From the NCBI RefSeq assembly GCF_026342835.1, contig NZ_JAPEMI010000001.1, positions 5,028,501 through 5,092,500 of the forward strand: 64,000 nt of DNA. The letters are read 5' to 3'. Made by a program: the position numbers and the translations under genes. Within the stretch, counting starts at the first letter, position 1; each line of letters begins with the position of its first letter. Shown here piece by piece: positions 42,220 through 52,000 of the stretch. The stretch comes from Streptomyces sp. NBC_00154 (GTDB lineage: Bacteria; Actinomycetota; Actinomycetes; Streptomycetales; Streptomycetaceae). The notes below the pieces were generated by a model. It had not been told where the DNA came from, did not search any database, and worked only from the letters and a program-made list of their open reading frames with translations.

Positions 42220-42789
42220 ATGAACATCATGCTTTTCCACTCGACGTACGGCCTGCGCCCCGCGGTGCACGCGGCCGCCGCCCGGCTTCGCGCAGCGGGG
42301 CACGAGGTGCACGTGCCCGACCTCTTCGACGGGCGCACGTTCGAGACCGTCGAGGAAGGCATGGCCTTCAAGGACGAGGTGGGCAAGGACGAACTGCTCC
42401 GGCGCGCCGTGCTGGCCGCCGCGCCCTACTCCGAGCGCGGCCTGGTCTACGCGGGCTTCTCCTTCGGCGCGTCAACCGCCCAGACCCTGGCCCTCGGTGA
42501 CGAGAAGGCGCGCGGACTGCTGCTGCTCCACGGCACGTCGGACATCGCCGAGAGCGCGTCGGTCGACGAGCTGCCCGTACAGCTGCATGTCGCCGACCCG
42601 GACCCGTTCGAGACGCACGACTGGCTGAACTCCTGGTATCTGCAGATGCAGCGGACCGGCGCCGATGTCGAGGTCTACCGCTACCCCGGGGCCGGCCACC
42701 TCTTCACGGACCCGGATCTGCCGGACTACGACGCGTCGGCGGCCGAGCTGACCTGGAAGGTCTCCCTCGGCTTTCTCGCCACCCTGTAG
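42220..42789 (+). CDS. Dienelactone hydrolase family protein
   Basis: A 189-residue alpha/beta hydrolase of the DLH type. It starts MNIMLFHSTYGLRPAV. The nucleophile elbow is expected at AGFSFGAS, where Ser occupies the nucleophile position (true dienelactone hydrolases have Cys). The acid is in DPDPFE and the His in PGAGHLFTD. The physiological substrate is unknown. The ATG at 42220 fits the family start; no strong SD precedes it. Confidence 0.85.
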   Translation: MNIMLFHSTYGLRPAVHAAAARLRAAGHEVHVPDLFDGRTFETVEEGMAFKDEVGKDELLRRAVLAAAPYSERGLVYAGFSFGASTAQTLALGDEKARGLLLLHGTSDIAESASVDELPVQLHVADPDPFETHDWLNSWYLQMQRTGADVEVYRYPGAGHLFTDPDLPDYDASAAELTWKVSLGFLATL

Positions 42790-42797
42790 ACGGACCC

Positions 42798-42829
42798 GGG
42801 CCCCGCCACCGTGACGGTGTGCGGGGCCC
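42798..42829. terminator. Bidirectional hairpin between convergent genes
   Basis: GGGCCCCGC pairs with GCGGGGCCC, and inside it ACCGT-GA-CGGT extends the helix. It sits 8 bp after the hydrolase stop and 19 bp before the end of the converging metalloprotease gene. Confidence 0.7.
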
Positions 42830-42848
42830 CGGCGGCCCCGACCGTGGA

Positions 42849-43832
42849 TCAGGCGCGGTACGCGGCCCAGCTGTCGCTCATCCGCTGCACCTGGCCCGCG
42901 GTGAACTGGTACATGCAGGAGTCGTACGTGTAGTCCATGAAGTTGTGGATCGGGTCGACCCCGGTCTTGTTGGTGCAGGTGTCGCGTCCGGTCGGGCACT
43001 CGAACGCGGCGCTCTTCTCGGCGGGCGTGTCGGAGACGTAGTCGCCGTTGCCGTTACAGCCGCCCTGGAAGGTGTGGTACAGCCCCATCCAGTGGCCGAC
43101 CTCGTGGGTGGCGGTGTCGCCCTCGTCGTAGTTGGTGGCCGAGCCGCCCGGCAGCGAGGCGTCGAGGATCACCACGCCGTCCATGCTCGGGCTGGAGTTG
43201 TACGAGCTGGGGAAGGTGGCCCAGCCGAGCAGCCCGCCACCGAGGTTGGCGGTGTAGACGTTGAGCGCGTTCTTGCCGCCCTTGCGCAGCGCCGTCTTCA
43301 TGGCCCTCTCGGCGGACGAGCCCGAGGAGAGGTTGTACCAGGCGGCGTTGTCCGTGTAGTCGGTGCCGGCCAGCGAGAACTGGAAGCCGGTGTCGGTGTT
43401 GCCGGTGCCCTGGCCGCTGTAGGCCGCGTTCAGCACGTTCATCTGGCTGCTGATGTCACCGGCGGTGAGCTTGCCGGTGGTGCCGGAGTGGATGACGTGG
43501 AAGTAGACCGGGACGGTCGCTCCGGCGGCCAGGGTGGTTCCGCTGACCCGGCGGTCCGCGAGTCTCTCCTTCAACTGCGTGTCCATGGCCTTGGCCTGGG
43601 TCGCGGTGAGTTCGTTGGGCTCCGCGGCGTGCTTGGTGCCCGAGGGGCGGGCCTGGCGCGCGGTCGCGTCGGTGCTCGCGCACTTCTCGGCAGAGGCTGA
43701 GGCGGAGGACACCTTGGCGGCGGCTGAGCCGGTGGGCGCGGAGAGCGGTGCCAGGGCCAGGGTTCCGGCCAGGATGGCGGTGCCGATCGCACGGTTACGT
43801 ATACGCGGCGATATACGGGCAAGAGTGCGCAC
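42849..43832 (-). CDS. Secreted zinc metalloprotease (M43/pappalysin-like)
   Basis: A 327-residue exported protease. The Sec-type signal peptide has a basic start (RTLARISPRIRNR), a hydrophobic core (AIGTAILAGTLALAPLSAPT) and an Ala-rich cleavage region around residue 38. The propeptide-like segment runs to about residue 100. The catalytic zinc motif HEVGHWMGLYH is at 243-253 with the downstream FMDYTYDSCM Met-turn, as in metzincins of family M43. Four Cys in the C-terminal third may form disulfides. The GTG at 43832 has GAGGAG upstream. Confidence 0.9.
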   Translation of the reverse strand: MRTLARISPRIRNRAIGTAILAGTLALAPLSAPTGSAAAKVSSASASAEKCASTDATARQARPSGTKHAAEPNELTATQAKAMDTQLKERLADRRVSGTTLAAGATVPVYFHVIHSGTTGKLTAGDISSQMNVLNAAYSGQGTGNTDTGFQFSLAGTDYTDNAAWYNLSSGSSAERAMKTALRKGGKNALNVYTANLGGGLLGWATFPSSYNSSPSMDGVVILDASLPGGSATNYDEGDTATHEVGHWMGLYHTFQGGCNGNGDYVSDTPAEKSAAFECPTGRDTCTNKTGVDPIHNFMDYTYDSCMYQFTAGQVQRMSDSWAAYRA

Positions 43833-44117
43833 AGAGACTCCTCGCGGATGTGTGGGGGAGGAATTTCCTCACCCGCCGCCGGGAGATTACGTGCGCATGT
43901 CACATGTTGAGGAGAACCGATCAGGCCCAATCATTCGTGGGGCAAACCGGGGGAACGGGAAGAATTATTTCTGTGCGTTCCAGAGTTTGAGATACGGACG
44001 TAACGTCGCGCGTTACCCCGGCGGGTGGTGTGCCCCCATTGGAGCAGAGGAACGCGCCACCCGCCGTAGCGATGTAATGCGCCGTCAACATGGTCCGGCA
44101 TGGCTGGAAATGGATGT

Positions 44118-45779
44118 TCAGAGCACCGGGCGGTCCACCGGCTCGACCTTCTGCGTGCCGCTGAGCGTCCGGTACGAGCGCGTCCAGGCCGCGGTCGCGT
44201 CCCGCTTCGTCTTGTCGGAGACCACGTAGTAGTCCATCTGCGAGCGCTCGGCGGTCACATCGAGGACGCCGTAGCCGTGCGAGTCCATGTCCACCCACTT
44301 CACATGGCGGTTGGCGGCCCTGACCGCCGCCGCGGCGAGCACGGAGACCGTCTGCGGTGCGACATGCAGGATGTCGTCGAGGTTGTCCGAGGTCACCGAC
44401 GTCACCACGAACTCCGTGGCGGCCGATGCCGAGAGCGGGTACGTCGCGGCCTTCACCGGTACGTCGTTGGCCCACGCCATGTGGATGTCGCCGGTCAGGA
44501 AGACCGTGTTGGTGATCGACCGGTCCCGCAGATGCGTGATCAGTTCCTTGCGGTCGTCCGTGTAGCCGTCCCACTGATCGACATTGACCGCGAGCCCCTC
44601 CTTGGGCAGCCCCAGCAACCCTGCCAGCGGCTCCAGCAGATGGGCGGGTACGGAACCGAACGCGACCGGCGAGATCATCACCGACGTGCCGACCAGCTTC
44701 CAGGTGGCGTCCGAACCGGCCAGGCCCGACTTCAGCCAGTCCAGTTGCGCCCGGCCGGTGATCGTGCGGTCGGGGTCGTCGACCGAACCGTTGCCGACCG
44801 TCGACTGCTGGGAGCGGAAGGTGCGCAGATCGAGGAGGTGGAGATCGGCCAGGTTGCCGAAGCGCAGCCGCCGGTAGACGGTGCCCTCGGTCGATGCGCG
44901 GACCGGCATCCACTCGAAGTACGCCTGCTTGGCGCCGGCCGCCCGGTCGGCCCAGGCGCCCTCCGTGCCCGGCGTGTGGTTCTCGGCCCCGCCCGACCAC
45001 GCGTCGTTGGCGAACTCGTGGTCGTCCCAGATCGCGATCACCGGATGCGTGGCGTGCAGGGTCTGCAGATCGGCGTCCGTCTTGTAGTGGCCGTGCCGGG
45101 TCCGGTAGTCGGCGAGGGTGAGGATCTCGTTCCTCGGCTCGTGCGGACGCACGACGTACTTCGCGTCCGGGTAACTGCCCGACGCGTACTCGTATATGTA
45201 GTCGCCGAGATGGAGGACCGCGTCGAGGTCGGCGCGGGCGGCGAGATGACGGTACGGGGAGAAGTAGCCGGACTCCCAGTTGGCGCACGACACCACGCCG
45301 AAGCGCACCCCCGGGGTGGCCGCACCGGCCGCCGGAGCCGTACGGGTGCGGCCGGCCGGGGACCGTACCGCCCCGCCGTCGCCCGCCGAGAAGCGGAACC
45401 AGTACGTGGTCGCCGGGGCCAGGCCCCGCACGTCGGCCTTGACGGTGTGGTCGGACGCGGCCCTCGCGACGGTGGAGCCCTGCGCGATGATCCGGGCGAA
45501 CTCCTTGTCCTCGGCGACCTCCCACCGCACCGCTGTGTCGGCGCCGCGGCCGGAGCCGGGCGCGGCGTCGGGGGTGGGGGTGACGCGGGTCCACAGGAGG
45601 ATGCCGTCGGGCAGTGGGTCGCCGGAGGCGACGCCGTGCAGGAAGGCGGGTCCGTCGGCGGCGCGTGCGCCGGTGGCGGCGCCGAGCACGGGGGCCACGA
45701 CAGCGGTGGCGGCAGCGGCCTTCACGAGCGTGCGGCGGCTGGGAGCGGAGAGAGGCGAAGAAAGGTGTCGACTGGTCAC
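44118..45779 (-). CDS. phoD: Tat-exported alkaline phosphatase PhoD
   Basis: A 553-residue phosphodiesterase/alkaline phosphatase of the PhoD metallophosphatase family. The Tat signal peptide has the twin-arginine motif SRRTLVKAAAATAVVAPVLG and cleavage near GARAADG. Metal-site motifs include FGVVSCANWESGY, LHLGDYIYEYASG, WDDHEFAND and TGDIHMAW. It releases phosphate from organic esters outside the cell. The start GTG 45779 lies 8 nt after a TAGGGT -10 element, and PHO-like repeats lie upstream. Confidence 0.93.
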   Translation of the reverse strand: MTSRHLSSPLSAPSRRTLVKAAAATAVVAPVLGAATGARAADGPAFLHGVASGDPLPDGILLWTRVTPTPDAAPGSGRGADTAVRWEVAEDKEFARIIAQGSTVARAASDHTVKADVRGLAPATTYWFRFSAGDGGAVRSPAGRTRTAPAAGAATPGVRFGVVSCANWESGYFSPYRHLAARADLDAVLHLGDYIYEYASGSYPDAKYVVRPHEPRNEILTLADYRTRHGHYKTDADLQTLHATHPVIAIWDDHEFANDAWSGGAENHTPGTEGAWADRAAGAKQAYFEWMPVRASTEGTVYRRLRFGNLADLHLLDLRTFRSQQSTVGNGSVDDPDRTITGRAQLDWLKSGLAGSDATWKLVGTSVMISPVAFGSVPAHLLEPLAGLLGLPKEGLAVNVDQWDGYTDDRKELITHLRDRSITNTVFLTGDIHMAWANDVPVKAATYPLSASAATEFVVTSVTSDNLDDILHVAPQTVSVLAAAAVRAANRHVKWVDMDSHGYGVLDVTAERSQMDYYVVSDKTKRDATAAWTRSYRTLSGTQKVEPVDRPVL

Positions 45780-45787
45780 GGAGCAGA

Positions 45788-45823
45788 ACCCTACTGACCA
45801 GTACGGCGAACGGGCAGGCGAAC
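45788..45823 (-). promoter_or_regulatory. Candidate phoD promoter with PHO-box-like repeats
   Basis: Reading leftwards, two GTTCGCC units (45817-45823 and 45805-45811, 12-bp period) occupy the -35 area in front of a TAGGGT -10 at 45788-45793. They resemble the GTTCACC repeats bound by PhoP in streptomycetes, although the usual period is 11 bp. TACTGGTCAGTA (45792-45803) overlaps the -10. Confidence 0.45.
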
Positions 45824-45844
45824 AAAGGAAGTTCGCCTGCCCGT
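45810..45844. terminator. Perfect 14-bp hairpin after the DsbA-like gene
   Basis: ACGGGCAGGCGAAC pairs without mismatch with GTTCGCCTGCCCGT around AAAGGAA. It lies 21 bp past the thioredoxin-fold gene stop and 31 bp before phoD, so it overlaps the phoD promoter repeats. No U-run is present. Confidence 0.65.
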
Positions 45845-45864
45845 CGGGAAGCCGCTGTCCGGAA

Positions 45865-46680
45865 TTAGCCCTTCAGGGCCTTGGTGATCGCGGTGTTGAA
45901 GTCGGCGACGGTCATGGGGGCGTTCTTGGTGCCCTCGCCGGTGAGCGTCTTGCCATCCATCTTCAGCGTCGGGGTGCCCTGGACGCCGCTCTTGTCGAAC
46001 GTCTGGGACATCTTCATCGCCCAGTTGTCGTACGTACCGTCGTTGACGTCCTTCTGGAACGCCTTGTTGTCCTTCAGCTCGGGCACGGTGTTCGCGACCT
46101 CGATGAGGTACGAGTCCTTGGCGAACTTGTCGTCGGCCTCTTCCGGGTGGTACTTCGCGGAGTAGAGCGCGTACTTGTAGTCGAGGAACGCCTGAGGGCT
46201 GACGTTCAGCGCCGCACCCAGCGCGCTGAGCGCGTTCTTGGAGCCCTCACCGTTGTCGCTGTTGTCGATGAATGTCGCGCCGATGTACTTGATCTTGTAC
46301 TTGCCCGCGTCGACGTCCTTGTGCACCGTCTCACCGACGGTCTGCTCGAACTGGGCGCAGATCGGGCAGCGGGAGTCCTCGTACAGTTCGAGAGTCTTCT
46401 TCGCCGTCGACTTGCCGACGACGACGGTCGTGCCGTTGGTGCCCGACGTGTTCTTCGGCGCGGTGACGTTCTTCGCGTCCTTGGCCGCCTCCCACTGGGA
46501 GGGCTTGTTCAGCTGCATCACGCCGTAGCCGACGCCACCAGCCACCGCCAGCACGGCGACGACCGAGAGGCCGACGACGACCTGCTTGCGGACCTTGTCC
46601 TTCTTGGCCTGGCGCTCGCGCTCGGCGCGCAGCCGCTCGCGGGCGGCTGCCTTGTTGGCCTGGCTGTTGCGCTTGCTCAT
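45865..46680 (-). CDS. Membrane-anchored DsbA-like thioredoxin-fold protein
   Basis: A 271-residue protein. The Lys/Arg-rich cytoplasmic N-terminus precedes one membrane helix (residues 34-53). The extracytoplasmic DsbA-like domain has the CxxC active site Cys105-Pro-Ile-Cys108 (EDSRCPICAQFE) and the cis-proline loop GVQGTPTL. It likely acts in disulfide formation or isomerisation of exported proteins, such as the nearby cysteine-bearing metalloprotease (inference). The ATG at 46680 has GGAGAG upstream. Confidence 0.9.
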   Translation of the reverse strand: MSKRNSQANKAAARERLRAERERQAKKDKVRKQVVVGLSVVAVLAVAGGVGYGVMQLNKPSQWEAAKDAKNVTAPKNTSGTNGTTVVVGKSTAKKTLELYEDSRCPICAQFEQTVGETVHKDVDAGKYKIKYIGATFIDNSDNGEGSKNALSALGAALNVSPQAFLDYKYALYSAKYHPEEADDKFAKDSYLIEVANTVPELKDNKAFQKDVNDGTYDNWAMKMSQTFDKSGVQGTPTLKMDGKTLTGEGTKNAPMTVADFNTAITKALKG

Positions 46681-46731
46681 GGTTGTTCTCTCCGTGGTGT
46701 GTGGGGCGTACGTCGTCAGGGACTGGCGCGC

Positions 46732-47478
46732 TCAGGCGGTGGCGCAGGCCGAGCGCGGCGGTCCCCTCCGTCCCACGGAGTGCACGAGGAGACGGGCGTG
46801 CGCGAGAAGGTGCGGGCCGTACGGCGCGGGCCGAGCGGCACGGCGTACGGAGCGACGGGCCGTGCCCACCACGGCGACCGCGATCAGCAGCGGCCGGAAC
46901 GCGGTGGCGGCGACCGCCCGCAGCAGACCCGCGAGCGCGGACTCGCCGCGCCGCAGCCAGGCCGCGGCCAGCAGACCGACCGTCACATGGGCGGCCAGCA
47001 GCAGCCACGGCACGGCGGGGCCCGGGGAGGCCAGCAGGGCGGCCGCACCGTGCCCGGGTCCGGTCACCGAGGCCAGCGGGGTGCCCACCGAGCCGACGCG
47101 GCCGAGCTGCGCGGACCCGGCACCGACATCGCCGCCGCACAGGACGTCCACGCCGACCGAACGCAACGGGCCTGCGATCGGGCCGCCCGCCGCGCCGTAA
47201 CAGAGGTGCTGGCCGGTGGTGAAGACGGTGTCGGCGGTCAGCTCCAGCGGCACCAGCAGTCCGGCGATCGCACCGAAGCCGCGCTCCCGGCCGGCCAGCG
47301 CGTACGCCACGGCGAAGACGAGACCGGCCAGTGCGGCGACGACCGTCAGCGGCAGCGGGACCTGGGAGAGCAGCACATGGGACGCAGCGGAGAGCGTCAC
47401 GACGAGCGCTGTGAAAAGCGCCGCGCGAACGACTCTGAGCTGCGTCCCTGATATCTCCATCGCCGGAGAGTGTGCCAT
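46732..47478 (-). CDS. Uncharacterised membrane protein
   Basis: A 248-residue protein with about five hydrophobic segments and a basic C-terminus, including one at VVRAALFTALVVTLSAASHVLL and one at AVPWLLLAAHVTVGLLAAAWL. Extracytoplasmic loops carry CYGAAGGPIAGPLRSVGVDVLCGGD. I do not recognise the family. It precedes the DsbA-like gene on the same strand with a 51-bp gap, suggesting cotranscription. Starts at 47478 or 47460 are both possible. Confidence 0.7.
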   Translation of the reverse strand: MAHSPAMEISGTQLRVVRAALFTALVVTLSAASHVLLSQVPLPLTVVAALAGLVFAVAYALAGRERGFGAIAGLLVPLELTADTVFTTGQHLCYGAAGGPIAGPLRSVGVDVLCGGDVGAGSAQLGRVGSVGTPLASVTGPGHGAAALLASPGPAVPWLLLAAHVTVGLLAAAWLRRGESALAGLLRAVAATAFRPLLIAVAVVGTARRSVRRAARPAPYGPHLLAHARLLVHSVGRRGPPRSACATA

Positions 47479-47526
47479 GTGAACCTGTAAGCGACCCCTA
47501 AAGGGGGCACCGCTCGGTGAGGAGGC

Positions 47527-48852
47527 TCACAGCCCCGGGATGCGGCCGTTGCGGAAGAGGTCCACGAAGATCTGGTGGTCGGCGCGCGCCCGGGCCCCGT
47601 AGCTGTGCGCGAAGTCCACCAGCAGCCCGTCGAAGCCCTCCTCGTCCGCCGCGATCGCCGCGTCGATCGCCCGCTCGGTGGAGAACGGCACCAGTGAGTG
47701 GCCGCTCTCGTCGTCCGCCGCGGAGTGCATCGTCGCCGTCGCCCGGCCGAGGTCGGCGATGACCGCCGCGATCTCCTCCGGCTCGTCGATGTCGGACCAG
47801 TCCAGATCGACCGCGTACGGCGAGACCTCGGCGACCAGCTGCCCGGAACCGTCCAGCTCGGTCCAGCCGAGCCACGGGTCGGCGTGGGCCTGCAGGGCGC
47901 GCTGCGAGATGACCGTGCGGTGCCCCTCGTGCTGGAAGTAGTCGCGCACGGCCGCGTCGGTGATGTGCCGGGAGACCGCCGGGGTCTGCGCCTGCTTGAT
48001 GTAGATCACCACATCGTTCTCCAGGGCGTCGCTGTTGCCCTCCAGAAGGATGTTGTACGAGGGCAGCCCGGCCGAGCCGATGCCGATGCCGCGACGGCCG
48101 ACGACGTCCTTCACCCGGTACGAGTCGGGGCGGGTCAGGCTCGACTCGGGCAGCGTCTCCAGATAGCCGTCGAACGCGGCCAGCACCTTGTAGCGCGTCG
48201 CCGCGTCCAGATCGATCGCGCCGCCGCCCGCCGCGAACCGGCGCTCGAAGTCCCGGATCTCCGTCATCGAGTCGAGCAGCGAGAACCGGGTCAGCGACCG
48301 GGCGTCGCGCAGCGCGCCCAGCAGCGGGCCCTCGGCGGTGTCCAGCGTGAACGGGGGCACCTCGTCGTTCTTCGCGCCTGTTGCGAGCGCGTGGATCCGC
48401 TCGCGGTAGGCCGCCGCGTAGACCCGGACGAGCTCACTGATCTGGTCGTCACCCAGCGCCTTCGCGTACCCGATCAGGGCGACGGAGGCGGCGAACCGCT
48501 TGAGGTCCCAGGTGAACGGGCCGACGTACGCCTCGTCGAAGTCGTTCACATTGAAGATCAGCCGGCCGTTGGCATCCATGTACGTGCCGAAGTTCTCCGC
48601 GTGCAGATCGCCGTGGATCCACACCCGGCCGGTCCGGTCGTCCAGGTACGGGCCGCCGTGCCGCTCCCGCTCCAGGTCGTTGTAGAACAGGCACGCCGTG
48701 CCTCGGTAGAAGGCGAACGCCGAGCCCGCCATCTTGCGGAACTTGACCCGGAAGGCCGCCGGGTCCGCGGCCAGGAGCTGGCCGAAAGCGGTGTCGAAAA
48801 CCTCGAGAATCTGCTCCCCGCGCTGCGCTGCGCCGGTCTGCGCTTCCGACAT
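47527..48852 (-). CDS. DUF2252 protein with kinase-like motifs
   Basis: A 441-residue cytoplasmic protein of the DUF2252 family. It contains HGDLHAENFG (residues 80-89) and NDFDEAYVGPFTWDLKR (from 103), which mirror the catalytic loop (HGDxxxxN) and metal loop (D-x-D) of aminoglycoside-phosphotransferase/protein-kinase-like enzymes. A kinase-like fold is therefore likely, but the substrate is unknown. The ATG at 48852 has AGGAGG upstream. It diverges from dnaE across 169 bp. Confidence 0.87.
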   Translation of the reverse strand: MSEAQTGAAQRGEQILEVFDTAFGQLLAADPAAFRVKFRKMAGSAFAFYRGTACLFYNDLERERHGGPYLDDRTGRVWIHGDLHAENFGTYMDANGRLIFNVNDFDEAYVGPFTWDLKRFAASVALIGYAKALGDDQISELVRVYAAAYRERIHALATGAKNDEVPPFTLDTAEGPLLGALRDARSLTRFSLLDSMTEIRDFERRFAAGGGAIDLDAATRYKVLAAFDGYLETLPESSLTRPDSYRVKDVVGRRGIGIGSAGLPSYNILLEGNSDALENDVVIYIKQAQTPAVSRHITDAAVRDYFQHEGHRTVISQRALQAHADPWLGWTELDGSGQLVAEVSPYAVDLDWSDIDEPEEIAAVIADLGRATATMHSAADDESGHSLVPFSTERAIDAAIAADEEGFDGLLVDFAHSYGARARADHQIFVDLFRNGRIPGL

Positions 48853-49021
48853 TTCTGGGTGCCTCCTGGTACCTGGCGTTCATGACAAATGGGACGGGCG
48901 TCTCCGACCCCTCAACGCGCGACGGTACCCGGGAGTGCCCCTCGGCTGTCAGTCCGGAGACGTAGACTTCCACGCTGTCCCCCCAGTCCGTCATTGCTTG
49001 TTTCCCCGGAGGCCCGACGCC

Positions 49022-52000
49022 GTGACCAAGCCGCCCTTTACGCACCTTCACGTCCACACCCAGTACTCGTTGCTGGACGGTGCCGCGCGGCTCAAGGACA
49101 TGTTCGCTGCCTGCAATGAAATGGGCATGTCGCACATCGCGATGACGGACCACGGCAACCTGCACGGGGCGTACGACTTCTTCCACCAGGCGAAGAAGGC
49201 CGAGGTGACGCCGATCATCGGCATCGAGGCGTACGTCGCCCCGGAGTCGCGCAAGCACAAGCGGAAGATCCAGTGGGGCCAGCCGCACCAGAAGCGCGAC
49301 GACGTCTCGGGTTCCGGTGGTTACACCCACAAGACGATCTGGGCGTCGAACAAGACGGGTCTGCACAACCTCTTCCGGCTCTCCTCGGACGCGTACGCCG
49401 AGGGCTGGCTGCAGAAGTGGCCGCGGATGGACAAGGAGACCATCGCCCAGTGGTCCGAGGGTCTGATCGCGTCCACCGGCTGCCCGTCCGGCGAGGTGCA
49501 GACGCGGCTGCGGCTCGGCCAGTTCGACGAGGCGGTCCAGGCGGCCTCCGACTACAAGGACATCTTCGGCGAGGGCAAGTACTTCCTGGAGCTCATGGAC
49601 CACGGCATCGAGATCGAGCGCCGGGTCCGTGACGGGCTCCTCGAAATCGGCAAGAAGCTGAACATCCCGCCGCTCGTGACGAACGACTCGCACTACACGT
49701 ACGCCGGCGAGGCCTCCGCGCACGACGCGCTGCTCTGCATCCAGACCGGCAAGAACCTCTCCGACCCGGACCGCTTCCGGTTCGACGGCACGGGCTACTA
49801 CCTGAAGACGACGGACGAGATGTACGCCGTCGACTCCTCCGACGCCTGGCAGCAGGGGTGCGCGAACACGCTGCTGGTCGCCGAGCAGATCGACACCACC
49901 GGGATGTTCGAGAAGCGCGACCTGATGCCGAAGTTCGACATCCCGGACGGCTTCACGGAGATCACCTGGTTCCAGGAAGAGGTCCGGGTCGGCATGAACC
50001 GCCGCTACCCCGGCGGCGTCCCCGAGGACCGGCAGAAGCAGGCCGAGTACGAGATGGACGTCATCATCCAGATGGGGTTCCCGGGATACTTCCTCGTCGT
50101 CGCCGACTTCATCATGTGGGCCAAGAACAACGGCATCGCGGTGGGCCCCGGCCGTGGCTCCGCGGCCGGTTCGATCGTCGCGTACGCAATGGGGATCACC
50201 GACCTCGACCCGATCGAGCACGGGCTGATCTTCGAGCGGTTCCTGAACCCCGAGCGTGTCTCCATGCCCGATGTCGACATCGACTTCGACGAGCGCCGGC
50301 GCGTCGAAGTGATCAGGTACGTGACGGAGAAGTACGGCGCCGACAAGGTCGCCATGATCGGTACGTACGGCAAGATCAAGGCCAAGAACGCGATCAAGGA
50401 CTCCGCCCGCGTCCTCGGCTACCCGTACGCGATGGGCGACCGGCTCACCAAGGCCATGCCCGCCGACGTCCTCGGCAAGGGCATCGACCTCTCCGGGATC
50501 ACCGACCCCAAGCACCCTCGCTACAGCGAGGCGGGCGAGATCCGGGGGATGTACGAGAGCGAGCCGGACGTCAAGAAGGTCATCGATACCGCCAAGGGCG
50601 TCGAGGGACTGGTCCGGCAGATGGGCGTGCACGCCGCAGGCGTCATCATGTCCAGCGAGCCCATCGTCGACCACGCCCCGGTCTGGGTGCGGCACACCGA
50701 CGGCGTCACCATCACGCAGTGGGACTACCCGCAGTGCGAGTCGCTCGGCCTGCTGAAGATGGACTTCCTCGGCCTGCGCAACCTCACCATCATGGACGAC
50801 GCCGTCAAGATGGTGGAGGCCAACAAGGGCGTCAAGCTGGAGCTGCTCTCCGTCCCGCTGGACGACCCCAAGACGTACGAGCTGCTGTGCCGCGGTGACA
50901 CGCTCGGCGTCTTCCAGTTCGACGGCGGCCCGATGCGCTCCCTGCTGCGCCAGATGCAGCCCGACAACTTCGAGGACATTTCCGCCGTCTCGGCCCTGTA
51001 CCGGCCGGGCCCGATGGGCATGAACTCGCACACGAACTACGCCGAGCGCAAGAACGGCCGCCAGGAGATCACTCCGATCCACCCGGAGCTGGAGGAGCCG
51101 CTCAAGGAGACGCTCGGCCTGACCTACGGCCTGATCGTCTATCAGGAGCAGGTGCAGAAGGCCGCCCAGATCGTCGCCGGGTACTCGCTCGGCGAGGCCG
51201 ACATCCTGCGCCGCGTGATGGGCAAGAAGAAGGCCGACGAGCTGGCGAAGAACTTCGTGCTCTTCCAGGCGGGTGCGAAGAAGAACGGCTTCTCCGACGC
51301 GGCGATCCAGGCCCTGTGGGACGTGCTGGTCCCGTTCGCCGGGTACGCGTTCAACAAGGCGCACTCCTCCGCGTACGGCCTGGTCACCTACTGGACGGCG
51401 TACCTCAAGGCGAACTATCCCGCCGAGTACATGGCGGCGCTGCTGACCTCGGTCAAGGACGACAAGGACAAGTCCGCGGTCTACCTCAACGAGTGCCGTC
51501 GCATGGGCATCAAGGTGCTCCCGCCGAACGTCAACGAGTCCGAGTCGAACTTCGCCGCCCAGGGCGACGACGTCATCCTCTTCGGGCTGACGGCCATCCG
51601 TAACGTCGGACAGAACGTCGTCGACTCGATCATCCGGTGCCGCAAGGCGAAGGGGAAGTACAGCTCCTTCCCCGACTTCCTCGACAAGGTCGAAGCGGTC
51701 GTCTGCAACAAGCGGACCGTCGAATCACTGATCAAGGCCGGCGCCTTCGACGAGATGGGCCACACCCGCAAGGGCCTCGTCGCCCACCACGAGCCGATGA
51801 TCGACAACGTGGTGCAGGTCAAGCGCAAGGAGGCCGAGGGACAGTTCGACCTCTTCGGTGGCGGCGAGGAGGACAGCGACGAGCCGGGCTTCGGGCTCGA
51901 CGTCGAGTTCTCCGACATCGAGTGGGAGAAGTCGTATCTGCTGGCCCAGGAGCGCGAAATGCTCGGGCTGTACGTCTCCGACCACCCCCTCTTCGGTATC

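Noticed and set aside
48449..51364. A 971-codon open frame opposite dnaE
   Set aside because: Antisense shadow; Val/Leu/Asp/Gly-rich with no domain.
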